Assembly: GCA_900557275.1 (NCBI GenBank)
Contig: USRX01000002.1
Span: 1-64,000 of the forward strand
Direction: 5' to 3'
DNA length: 64,000 nucleotides
DNA from: an uncultured Roseburia sp.
GTDB lineage: Bacteria > Bacillota_A > Clostridia > Lachnospirales > Lachnospiraceae
The notes under the pieces are model-generated. The model did no database searches, was not told the origin of the DNA, and worked only from the letters and a program-made list of their open reading frames with translations. A program made the translations under genes and the position numbers. The first letter of the stretch is position 1, and each line of letters starts with the position of its first letter. Positions 36,470 to 44,361 of the stretch are shown one piece after another.

Positions 36470-38704
36470 ATGGAGAAACGTGATGTGATTTATTCAGAAA
36501 ATGGAAAGGTATCTCTGCGTCAGACGTATCGCATGCTGTTTCTGGAGATTTTCGGGATCAGCAGCCTGATCCTTCCCGCTCCGCTGGCAAAGATCTGTCA
36601 GAATGACGGCATATTTGCCATTCTGGCAGCAGGGGTGTTGTGGTATTTTATTTTACGTTTGGGAATTTTCATTCAAAAAAGGGCAGGTTATTTTTCCAGT
36701 GCAGATGCTGTAGATTCTGGTACAGATTCTTTGAACAGGTCAGAAGTTTTACCTGATGCGCAGAGAATAGCGGAAGAATCTAATCATTCCTGTGGTAAGA
36801 ATATAAAAGGAACATTGCAGGGGGTAATATTTGCAATCGCCGGTGGATTCCTTCTCTATATACTGACTTCCCTTGTGGAAAATCAGCTGCTGGACACAGG
36901 GTATCTGTGGATTGTCGTGCTGACACTGCTGTTTGCTGGGGGATATGGCATTATACGGGGGATTGAATGTCGGGCAAGAATCTATGAAATCTTATTCTGG
37001 ATCCTGGTCATTCCCCTTGTGATCGTGTTGATACTGGCAGCTTTTGAAGTAAAGAGCACGTACTGGCTGCCGGTATTTTTCTGTGGTTGGAAGCAGTTCA
37101 TTTTAGGCGTCATGCTGTCAATGGCGGCATTTTCCCCAGCGGCGGTCAGCTTTTTCTTTTTTCCAAGCTGTGCAAGACCGGAAGGGCTGCAAGGTGCGGC
37201 AACATTTGCACTAGGTAGTGCAGTCTTTTTGAATGTGGTCTTATATATGCAGCTTCTTGGCGTTTTTCGCTGGAAGTTTTTGTCAGAACTCCGGTTCCCT
37301 GTTATTTCTCTCATGGCAGTAGTGCAGTTTCCGGGAGATTTCTTTGAACGTCAGGATGCGCTGATGACTGCGATATGGTTTTTCTGTCTGTTTGCCCTGT
37401 TTCATTCGCTGTGTCATTATGCCACTGCCGGTTTTCTGAAATTGTTTAAACAGCAAAAGAGAGAAATGCTTCGGAAAAAATGTACGGCAGGCATTATGCT
37501 TGCTGTGTTGGCTGTGGGAATGCTGTTTTTGCTGAACGGTTGTGGCAGAAGGGAACCGGAAGAGAGCATGTATCCACTTGCAATCGGTGTTGAGATGGTG
37601 GAAGAAAATGCGAGTCAGACGGAAGAAAATACAAATCAAATGGAAGAAAATGTAAGTCAGACAGAAGAATTAGAACTGGAAGAACTGAAACAGGCGAAGC
37701 ATCCGGGGATGCTGCAGGTTTGTTATGCATGGCCTCAGTCAGGAGGCGACAGCGGAGAGACGGAAACGCCCAAAGGGGATATGTATGAGAAGACAGAAGC
37801 AGATTCGTTGTTTACAGCGCAGCAGATCGTATCGGAAAATACGGATAAAACACTGGATTTTCATCATCTGAAGCTGTTGGCACTGGATGTATCTGTTTTG
37901 CAGAATGAACAGCAGATGAAACAGCTTCTGGAATATTTTCGTGAAAATGAAAATATGGCATGGAATACCTGTGTGGTGGCGATGGACGGGGATATGGATG
38001 TTTTATTTTCTGATGAGACATCTCTGGAAAAACCGTTGGGCATGTATGTGGCGCAGATGCTGAACGGAAGGGAAGAACTGAAACGGGATGCAGTCGTTAC
38101 CGTCAAAGATCTGATGAATCTTTATGAAAACCAAATTGATACAGTGCTGATTCCACAGCTTATGGCAAAAAATGGAAAACCGGTGCTGTCGGATCTGCGG
38201 ATCTGCCAGCGTGGTATGGATAGAGGAATGGTGCAGACGCAGGAGACTGCAGACGCATACCTGCTACTGGAGCAGGCGCGGGAAGTAAAGCTGCGTCTGA
38301 GTGATGGCACGGATGTGACCGTGCAGGATATCCGGGTGGAACGTCAGATTACAGAGCGGCAAACTGTTTCATGGAACCAGAAGAACGTGGGAAAAACTGT
38401 TGAAAATGACAAGATATATCAACAACTGGTCATAAAAGGCAATCTGAAACTTCCGGAGAGCAGAAAGGTTACGCCGGAGCGTGGCAGGGAGATCTGTCAG
38501 GAAACGGAAAGCTTGCTGCAGGAAAGATTACAGGCACTGGTGGATACTGGGAAAACAAAACAGCAGGCGGATCTGACGGGAAGTTTTGGCCTGCTCGCGG
38601 GATTGGATCGAACGTTGTGTAAACAGTATAAGACACAGCCGGAGCTTTACGAGGAACGGCTGTATACACAGATTAAAGTAAGACTAAAACAGTTAAACGT
38701 GTAA
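36470..38704 (+). CDS. Fused spore germination protein: GerB permease joined to GerC lipoprotein
   Basis: One uninterrupted 744-codon frame. Residues about 1-335 form a GerB-type endospore amino-acid permease with about nine hydrophobic segments. A last segment, IMLAVLAVGMLFLLNGCGRR (about 338-358), is at once the next membrane helix and a GerC-type lipoprotein signal with lipobox LLNGC. The remainder (about 360-744) is a Ger(x)C domain starting EPEESMYPLAIGVEM. Normally GerB and GerC are separate genes. Unusual inserts: a hydrophilic loop between TM2 and TM3 (about 80-122) and a 21-bp tandem repeat coding for NASQTEE/NTNQMEE/NVSQTEE. Strong RBS GAGGAGGG. Whether lipidation would cleave the fusion into two proteins is open. 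Confidence 0.88.
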   Translation: MEKRDVIYSENGKVSLRQTYRMLFLEIFGISSLILPAPLAKICQNDGIFAILAAGVLWYFILRLGIFIQKRAGYFSSADAVDSGTDSLNRSEVLPDAQRIAEESNHSCGKNIKGTLQGVIFAIAGGFLLYILTSLVENQLLDTGYLWIVVLTLLFAGGYGIIRGIECRARIYEILFWILVIPLVIVLILAAFEVKSTYWLPVFFCGWKQFILGVMLSMAAFSPAAVSFFFFPSCARPEGLQGAATFALGSAVFLNVVLYMQLLGVFRWKFLSELRFPVISLMAVVQFPGDFFERQDALMTAIWFFCLFALFHSLCHYATAGFLKLFKQQKREMLRKKCTAGIMLAVLAVGMLFLLNGCGRREPEESMYPLAIGVEMVEENASQTEENTNQMEENVSQTEELELEELKQAKHPGMLQVCYAWPQSGGDSGETETPKGDMYEKTEADSLFTAQQIVSENTDKTLDFHHLKLLALDVSVLQNEQQMKQLLEYFRENENMAWNTCVVAMDGDMDVLFSDETSLEKPLGMYVAQMLNGREELKRDAVVTVKDLMNLYENQIDTVLIPQLMAKNGKPVLSDLRICQRGMDRGMVQTQETADAYLLLEQAREVKLRLSDGTDVTVQDIRVERQITERQTVSWNQKNVGKTVENDKIYQQLVIKGNLKLPESRKVTPERGREICQETESLLQERLQALVDTGKTKQQADLTGSFGLLAGLDRTLCKQYKTQPELYEERLYTQIKVRLKQLNV
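37601..37663 (+). repeat. Three-unit 21-bp coding tandem repeat in gerB-gerC
   Basis: GAAGAAAATGCGAGTCAGAC is repeated at 37601, 37622 and 37643 with drift, encoding a heptad EEN..Q.E three times. Length changes would stay in frame. Confidence 0.75.
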
Positions 38705-38751
38705 AAATAAGAGGTTATATACATTTCAGAATGTGGGACGTCAGAATTGAT

Positions 38752-38799
38752 TTTTAACAAGCGAAATGTAGAAGATGGGAAACATTTCGCTTGTTAAAA
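38752..38799. terminator. Long inverted repeat after the ger genes
   Basis: TTTTAACAAGCGAAATGT (38752-38769) pairs with ACATTTCGCTTGTTAAAA (38782-38799), an 18-bp perfect stem. It probably ends the ger operon. Confidence 0.7.
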
Positions 38800-38980
38800 T
38801 ACAGAAGAGCGATAAAATCGTGGATTAAGATTGGAAAAATCCGGCAATACTCTGAATACAAAAGCACTGATAAAGAAGGATATGCAGTTTCCTATGAAAA
38901 GAGATAGTATAAGTATTCTGCGTATAAGCAGGAAAACGACACATCCTTCCGTGCAAAACGTGGAAAGGAAGCCGGAAAAT

Positions 38981-39652
38981 ATGAATAAAACAGAGAGGAC
39001 ATTGTGGAAACGATGTAATTTAATAAGAGCTTTTAATAAGAAATACCTATTGGTAAAGGGAGTGGCGCTGGTTCTGGCGGCAGGCTTTGCCCTGTCTGCC
39101 GGATATACCCTACATAATGTGCAGATGCAGCAGGAGATCGCATCCCATATTATACGCTTTCATGTCCGGGCAAACAGTGACAGCTGTGTGGATCAGACGC
39201 TGAAACTGAAAGTCAGAGACGGCATAGGAACGATGATGGAGGAAAGGCTGGAAAATGCGCAGAGTCTTGCGGACAGCCGCCGTATTATACGGGAGAGCCT
39301 GACGGATATCGAAGATCGCAGTGAAGAGATCCTGCGGAAAAACGGATGTGAAAATGCGGTAACAGCAAGCCTGACAGATGCATGGTTTCCGGTAAAGTCA
39401 TATGGAAACAGCGTCTTTCCAAAAGGAACCTATGAGGCATTGCAGGTAACCATCGGAAAAGGCGAGGGGCATAACTGGTGGTGCGTCATGTATCCAAATC
39501 TCTGCTTTACCGGAAGCATGTATGAGATTGATGAGACAGAAAATGAAAAAAAGCTCCGTCAGGTGCTGACCCCGGAGGAATATCAGACTGTTATGGAAAA
39601 TAAGGAATATAAGGTACAGTTCCGGATCCTAAAATTTCTGAACAGAGACTGA
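38981..39652 (+). CDS. spoIIR: Stage II sporulation protein R
   Basis: Secreted forespore signal that triggers SpoIIGA processing of pro-sigma-E in the mother cell. About 223 residues. A single N-terminal hydrophobic segment (LVKGVALVLAAGFALSAGYT, about 24-43) is followed by the hallmark ASHIIRFHVRANSDSCVDQ, LKLKVRDGI and later SYGNSVFPKGTYEALQVTIG and HNWWCVMYPNLCF. ATG 38981 has GGAAG upstream and gives normal length. An open frame extends 50 codons further left to 38831, but that part is AT-rich, lacks a ribosome-binding site and would push the signal sequence inward. Confidence 0.9.
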   Translation: MNKTERTLWKRCNLIRAFNKKYLLVKGVALVLAAGFALSAGYTLHNVQMQQEIASHIIRFHVRANSDSCVDQTLKLKVRDGIGTMMEERLENAQSLADSRRIIRESLTDIEDRSEEILRKNGCENAVTASLTDAWFPVKSYGNSVFPKGTYEALQVTIGKGEGHNWWCVMYPNLCFTGSMYEIDETENEKKLRQVLTPEEYQTVMENKEYKVQFRILKFLNRD

Positions 39653-39720
39653 GAAAATATGCTTTACAAATGGATGTGAAAAAGCTAGAATAGCATCAGT
39701 TGTTTATCTGTATAAGAAAC

Positions 39721-39808
39721 AAGATACAATGAGCGCAAGAGAGTCAACATACTCGTATGATTGACGAACGGCGAATGCTGATCATAAGCTGTTTTTGCTT
39801 ATGATATA
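39721..39808 (+). repeat. 88-bp structured repeat, copy 2
   Basis: Second copy of the element at 17537-17624, same length, 8 transitions. Here it lies between spoIIR and murI, 65 bp before the murI start and on the murI strand, so it could be part of the murI leader. It keeps the ATCATAAGC/GCTTATGAT hairpin, and ACGGC/GCTGT replaces GCGGC/GCCGC with pairing preserved. Unlike copy 1, no terminator follows. Confidence 0.75.
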
Positions 39809-39873
39809 TGAAACTATCCTACTATACTCGGTACATACCGAAAGTACATTAGATATATTATGGAGGAAAAGAA

Positions 39874-40722
39874 ATGTCAGAAGAGAATCTGCAAAAGGAG
39901 ATATCTTCCTGTTACGCGCCAATCGGCGTATTTGATTCCGGAGTGGGCGGACTTACGGTAGCAAGAGAGATCATGCGCCAGCTTCCGGCAGAAAGGATCG
40001 TATATTTTGGAGATACGGCAAGGGTTCCTTATGGAAGTAAATCTCAGGATACCATTATTCGTTTTTCCAGACAGATCATCCGTTTCCTGAAGACAAAAGG
40101 GGTAAAAGCTCTTGTAGTGGCTTGTAATACGGCAAGCGCCCTGGCTCTGGAGGCAATCCGACCGGAGATTGATCTTCCGATCATCGGTGTGTTGAAACCG
40201 GGCGCAAAGGTTGCAGCAGAAGTGACGCAGAATGGTAAGATTGGCGTGATCGCCACAGAAAGTACCATTGCCAGTCAGTTATATACAAAAGTCATACATA
40301 CCCATGCACCGAGAGCACAGGTTTTTGGAAAAGCATGTCCGCTATTTGTGCCGTTAGTGGAAGAAGGCTGGATGAAAGACCCGGTTACCGTGGAAGTGGC
40401 AAACCGTTATCTGGAGCCGTTGATGGAGTCTGGTATCGACACGCTGATCCTTGGATGTACCCATTATCCGCTGTTGCGTTCTACAATCCGTCAGGTGGTA
40501 GGGGAGACCGTAACGTTGGTCAACCCGGCATATGAGACGGCACTGGAGTTGAAAGAGCTGTTGGAACAGAATCATATTTTAAACGATGGAAATTATATCC
40601 CGGAGGGACCGGTGCATCAGTTCTATGTCAGTGATGCTGCGGACAAATTCCGGAAATTTGCCAATTCCATCCTGCCATATGACATTGATACGACACAGCT
40701 CATTCAGATTGAAGAATATTAA
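39874..40722 (+). CDS. murI: Glutamate racemase
   Basis: Cofactor-independent racemase making D-glutamate for peptidoglycan. 282 residues. IGVFDSGVGGLTVAREI (catalytic aspartate region), the first catalytic cysteine in VVACNTASALAL, and the second in LILGCTHYPLLR. The C-terminal about 45 residues (YIPEGPVHQFYVSDAADKF) are also usual in clostridial MurI. RBS TGGAGGAAAA. Forms a likely pair with the DUF1934 gene 116 bp downstream. Confidence 0.96.
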   Translation: MSEENLQKEISSCYAPIGVFDSGVGGLTVAREIMRQLPAERIVYFGDTARVPYGSKSQDTIIRFSRQIIRFLKTKGVKALVVACNTASALALEAIRPEIDLPIIGVLKPGAKVAAEVTQNGKIGVIATESTIASQLYTKVIHTHAPRAQVFGKACPLFVPLVEEGWMKDPVTVEVANRYLEPLMESGIDTLILGCTHYPLLRSTIRQVVGETVTLVNPAYETALELKELLEQNHILNDGNYIPEGPVHQFYVSDAADKFRKFANSILPYDIDTTQLIQIEEY

Positions 40723-40838
40723 CAGAGATATGGAAATTGTGTTAATAATACAGTTTACAGAGTATGACAGCGTTGATATTCATATAAAGAAATTTGCAGA
40801 TATTGTTATTACAAAACAAGACACAGAATGGAGATAAG

Positions 40839-41279
40839 ATGACAAAAGATGTATTGATATCCATCCGCGGATTTCAGATTGTGGATGATGACGATGATGC
40901 GCAGCCGGTGGAGCTGATCGCTCCCGGTCAGTATTATTGCAGGAACGGAAAACATTACGTCCTGTATGATGAAGTGGACGAAGATGATGGACGCATCACA
41001 AAGAACCGTATCAAGATCCAGGATGATTATGTGGGCATTACGAAAAAAGGCGTGTCCAATACAAATATGATCTTTGAGAAAAATAAGAAAAATGTGACCT
41101 GTTATGAGACTCCTTATGGCAATCTTATGCTGGGGATCAATGCAAATCAGATTGACTTGAAAGAAACAGAAGATTCCATAGATGTGAAAGTGGGATATAT
41201 TCTGGATGTAAATTATGAGCCGGTAGCGGATTGTAACATTCAGATCAGCATTCAGGCAAAAAAAGGAAGCATCGCTTAA
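40839..41279 (+). CDS. DUF1934 (YwiB-like) protein
   Basis: A 146-residue soluble protein with the DUF1934 pattern: KDVLISIRGFQ at the start, ELIAPGQYYCRNGKHYVLYD, and TPYGNLMLGINANQIDL, ending in repeated beta strands (lipocalin-like barrel). The molecular role of the family is unknown. It follows murI here, whereas in Bacillus ywiB adjoins argS. ATG 40839 has GGAGATAAG immediately upstream. Its stop codon lies in the loop of the following terminator. Confidence 0.88.
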   Translation: MTKDVLISIRGFQIVDDDDDAQPVELIAPGQYYCRNGKHYVLYDEVDEDDGRITKNRIKIQDDYVGITKKGVSNTNMIFEKNKKNVTCYETPYGNLMLGINANQIDLKETEDSIDVKVGYILDVNYEPVADCNIQISIQAKKGSIA

Positions 41280-41298
41280 AGCGGTGCTTCTGTTTTTT
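41266..41298 (+). terminator. Terminator overlapping the end of the DUF1934 gene
   Basis: GAAGCATCGC pairs with GCGGTGCTTC (one G-U), followed by TGTTTTTT. Confidence 0.85.
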
Positions 41299-41306
41299 CA
41301 GCTTGA

Positions 41307-41750
41307 TTATTTTTCGCCCATAAGACGTGCGAGAAAACGTTTCTTTTTGACCGGTTTCTCAAGAGGACCACGAAGACCTCTTACTTCGGTAATATAGAGA
41401 CCGCTGACGGTAGCTTTGATTTCCTTTTTAACCGGAATCTCATCGAAAATATTCTGCTCTGCAATAAAAAGCATGATCTTTGGACCAACTTTGGCTTTTA
41501 CGATCGGCACTTTAGAACGGCGCAGATATTTCGGTGTCTGTTCAAGAACCTGTGCCGGAAGACCAGAATCTTTCAGCGGAAGTTTCTTTTTGTCGATTAC
41601 CAGCATGGAAATGGTCTGTTTCATGCTGTCTATAGTTTCCTGCTGCTCGTCCCGTTTTTTCTGCTGCTTCTTTCCAAGGAAGTACATAACGATCAAAATG
41701 GCAACGACAGCGGCACAAACAATAATCAATGTAATGACTGCTGGACTCAC
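41307..41750 (-). CDS. Single-pass membrane protein of unknown function
   Basis: 147 residues. One N-terminal transmembrane segment (VITLIIVCAAVVAILIVMYF, residues 5-24), a basic coiled-coil-like stretch (KKQQKKRDEQQETIDSMKQT), then a compact cytosolic domain with PKYLRRSKVPIVKAKVGPK and IPVKKEIKATVSGLYI, ending in a basic tail. I do not recognise the family; the appearance is of a conserved Lachnospiraceae protein with an SH3- or OB-like beta domain (inference). RBS GGGAGGT. The gene stands alone, convergent with the DUF1934 gene. Confidence 0.75.
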   Translation of the reverse strand: MSPAVITLIIVCAAVVAILIVMYFLGKKQQKKRDEQQETIDSMKQTISMLVIDKKKLPLKDSGLPAQVLEQTPKYLRRSKVPIVKAKVGPKIMLFIAEQNIFDEIPVKKEIKATVSGLYITEVRGLRGPLEKPVKKKRFLARLMGEK

Positions 41751-42073
41751 TGGAATACCTCCCTCAATTTTGTTTTCAATATCCGAATAATTGTAACATT
41801 CTTTTTAAGAAAAATCAATACACTCTTCCTTTTTGTGGGAAATTGTGATATTTTAATATAGTATGACGTAAATAACCGGAGGTGATCCCGGAAGTTTACA
41901 AAAAGACAGTAGTTAATAAAGAAAGGAAGTAAAGTTCAGTACAGGCCGAATGATCTGCTGAGGAGGCCGGGGATTAACAGTTATGTATGGACAGGTTCCA
42001 TTAGAGAGAGTTTTTTTCACGAAAAACCGTTTTATAAAAAGGAAGTGCTGAACGATTACGAAAGGAGCTCGTA
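41751..42073. other. 323-bp spacer with possible leader of the lipoprotein PPIase gene
   Basis: Between two divergent genes. It contains GGAGGTGATC at about 41879, a perfect anti-SD complement, but no suitable start codon follows at normal spacing. Several short inverted repeats (CCGG..CCGG, AGGCC..GGCC) are present; no known riboswitch was matched. Confidence 0.35.
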
Positions 42074-43267
42074 ATGAAGAAGAAAGCAGCAGCAGTCGTG
42101 CTGGCATCCGTTATGGCAGCATCAATTGTCCTTGGAGGATGTGGGAACAAGTCATCAGAGACAGGAAATACATCTGGATCCGTATCCGCAAGTGCAGAAC
42201 CGACAGAATACACAGCAAAAGAAATGCTGGAAAGTACAGACTATGATGTCAACGATTATGTAAAACTTGGCAAATGGAAAAAAATCAAAGTCGAAGTAGA
42301 TAAATCCTACGAAATGACAGATGAAAATATCAAAGAGGCTGGAAACAATATCATCTCTTCTACCACTTATTATGAAGAAGTAGATGATGCGGCAGCAGAA
42401 AAAGACAAAGTCAACATTGATTTTGAAGGAAAGATGAATGGTGAGACGTTCGATAACGGAAGCAGCAGTAATTATGATCTGGTTCTGGGATCCGGTTCTT
42501 TTATCGATGGATTTGAATCCGGTCTGGTAGGACATAAAGCAGGCGAGACTGTTACACTGGATCTTAACTTCCCGTCAGATTATGAAAAAACAGATCTTGC
42601 AGGAAAACCGGTTACCTTTACGGTTAAGATTAATAAAGTATCCAGACCTGCAGAAATGACATGGGATAAACTGACCGATGATTATGTGGCAGATAATTTC
42701 TCAAGCCAGTATGGACTTACCACAGTCAAAGATTTTAAAGACAGAGTCAATGACAGTATGCAGAGCCAGCTGGATGTAGCGGTACAGAAAGCATATCTGG
42801 AGAAACTGGTAGAAGAGTCTGAAGTAACTTTACCGGATGGATTGCTGGATAAGAGAATTGAGAAAACCATGAATTCTTATGAAACTACCTGTCAGCAGTA
42901 TGGTATGACCGTAGATGATTATATCCAGAACTATTACGGAAAGACCGTTGATGAGTACAAAGAGAGCCTGAAAGAAGATCTGACCACAAGCCTGAAAGAA
43001 GAACTGGTTCTGGAAGCACTGGTCGGAAAACTGAAAGTAAAAGTAACTGCTGATGAATTTAACTCTTTCGTATCTTACTATGCAAAGTATTACGGTATGA
43101 CCGAAGATGCGTTCATCGAAGAGTGTGGCGGTAAAGATTATCTGGTGCTGAATTATGCAGAATATTATCAGGCACTGGTACAGGCTGCAAAGAAAGCAAA
43201 AGTAACGTATGTAGACAACTCCAAGACAGACAGTTCTTCAGACGATACTTCTGCAACAGCAGAGTAA
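42074..43267 (+). CDS. Trigger-factor-like FKBP peptidyl-prolyl isomerase lipoprotein
   Basis: An extracytoplasmic folding factor, 397 residues. Lipoprotein signal ending in lipobox VLGGC (cysteine 23), a low-complexity serine/threonine linker, then an FKBP domain (about 100-190) with DKVNIDFEGKMNGETFDNGS, LVLGSGSFIDGFESGLVGH and the closing beta strand VTFTVKINKV. The C-terminal part (about 200-380) is helical and matches the trigger-factor chaperone domain (EVTLPDGLLDKRIEK). It lacks the ribosome-binding domain, so it works outside the membrane on secreted proteins. RBS AAAGGAGCTC. Confidence 0.92.
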   Translation: MKKKAAAVVLASVMAASIVLGGCGNKSSETGNTSGSVSASAEPTEYTAKEMLESTDYDVNDYVKLGKWKKIKVEVDKSYEMTDENIKEAGNNIISSTTYYEEVDDAAAEKDKVNIDFEGKMNGETFDNGSSSNYDLVLGSGSFIDGFESGLVGHKAGETVTLDLNFPSDYEKTDLAGKPVTFTVKINKVSRPAEMTWDKLTDDYVADNFSSQYGLTTVKDFKDRVNDSMQSQLDVAVQKAYLEKLVEESEVTLPDGLLDKRIEKTMNSYETTCQQYGMTVDDYIQNYYGKTVDEYKESLKEDLTTSLKEELVLEALVGKLKVKVTADEFNSFVSYYAKYYGMTEDAFIEECGGKDYLVLNYAEYYQALVQAAKKAKVTYVDNSKTDSSSDDTSATAE

Positions 43268-43318
43268 AAACGGATCAGCAAAGTAACATACATTTACATT
43301 GGCGAAAGATGTAGTGGG

Positions 43319-43397
43319 AAAAAGCCCCTGAACAAAAAGAAAACAGATTACCGGAAGATTGGGTATATCATATTTCTGATTTGTTCAGGGGTTTTCC
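43319..43397 (+). terminator. Terminator of the PPIase gene
   Basis: AAGCCCCTGAACAAA pairs with TTTGTTCAGGGGTTTT across a loop of about 45 bases. The rest of the 335-bp spacer to truA shows no gene. Confidence 0.75.
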
Positions 43398-43602
43398 TAT
43401 TCAAAAAAAGGATTTTATGATATATTTTATAATCAACAGATGAATTACGAAAGGCTTCTGAACTTTTCAAATAAGATTACTGTGATTGGGTGGCATGTAG
43501 AGTACTATTCATTTCCGGGAAAGAGTACATGGATATGAATAATACTTTCAATCAGCATCTTTGGAAAATACAGGACAGCATACAGGAGGATACTTTAGCA
43601 GC

Positions 43603-44361
43603 ATGATAAATTACAGGCTCACGATCCAATATGACGGCACCAGATACAAAGGCTGGCAGCGTCAGAAATCCACGGATCAGACGATACAGGGAAAAATCGA
43701 GGCACTTCTGGAAAAACAGTTCGGAAGGAAAATCGAAATTGACGGTTCCGGACGTACCGATGCCGGGGTGCATGCCAATGCCCAGGTTGCGAATTTCCGT
43801 CTGCATGAGGAAGAAGTGAACGGATTTGCGCGTGAGCCGCGGCGGATGCAGGCACTGATGAACGAATATCTGCCGGAGGATATTGTAGTGACGGAAGTAA
43901 AAGAAGCTTCTGATCGTTTTCACAGCAGGTTAAATGCTGTGGAAAAGACATACATTTACCGCATCTGGAACAGTGAAGTTCCCAATGTATTTGAGCGAAA
44001 ATATATGGAACAGATCCGTGAACCGCTGGACATTTTTGCAATGCGCGCAGCGGCAGGATGGCTTCTTGGAACCCATGATTTTGCTTCTTTTTGCGGGAAT
44101 GCAAGAATGAAAAAATCTACGGTTCGGACGATTCACGAGATTACGATCCATCAGATCGGATCAGAAGTACAGATCCGTTACCGGGGAAATGGATTTCTCC
44201 AGAATATGGTGCGTATCCTGACAGGAACGCTGGTGGAAGTCGGGCTGGGAAAACGAAGTCCGGAAGATATGGGAGAGATCCTGGAAGCAAAACAACGAAG
44301 CCAGGCAGGTATGATGATGCCTGCATGCGGGCTGATATTATGGGAAGTGAGATACGATTGA
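43603..44361 (+). CDS. truA: tRNA pseudouridine(38-40) synthase
   Basis: Makes pseudouridine at 38-40 of the tRNA anticodon stem-loop. 252 residues. N-terminal INYRLTIQYDGTRYKGWQRQ (first motif), catalytic aspartate in GSGRTDAGVHANAQVANF, FHSRLNAVEKTYIYRI, and the C-terminal FLQNMVRILTGTLVEVGLG. ATG 43603 is used; GGAGG is 13 bases upstream, a rather long spacing, but no closer start gives the conserved N-terminus. Its stop overlaps the recJ start (TTGA), so the two are translationally coupled. Confidence 0.95.
   Translation: MINYRLTIQYDGTRYKGWQRQKSTDQTIQGKIEALLEKQFGRKIEIDGSGRTDAGVHANAQVANFRLHEEEVNGFAREPRRMQALMNEYLPEDIVVTEVKEASDRFHSRLNAVEKTYIYRIWNSEVPNVFERKYMEQIREPLDIFAMRAAAGWLLGTHDFASFCGNARMKKSTVRTIHEITIHQIGSEVQIRYRGNGFLQNMVRILTGTLVEVGLGKRSPEDMGEILEAKQRSQAGMMMPACGLILWEVRYD

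Noticed and set aside
38831..38980. N-terminal extension of SpoIIR
   Set aside because: Would place the signal sequence about 70 residues inside; ATG 38981 gives normal length and has a ribosome-binding site.
41875..41940. GGAGGTGATC followed by a 16-codon GTG frame
   Set aside because: The GTG overlaps the Shine-Dalgarno sequence itself, so it cannot be used; probably chance or part of a structured leader.
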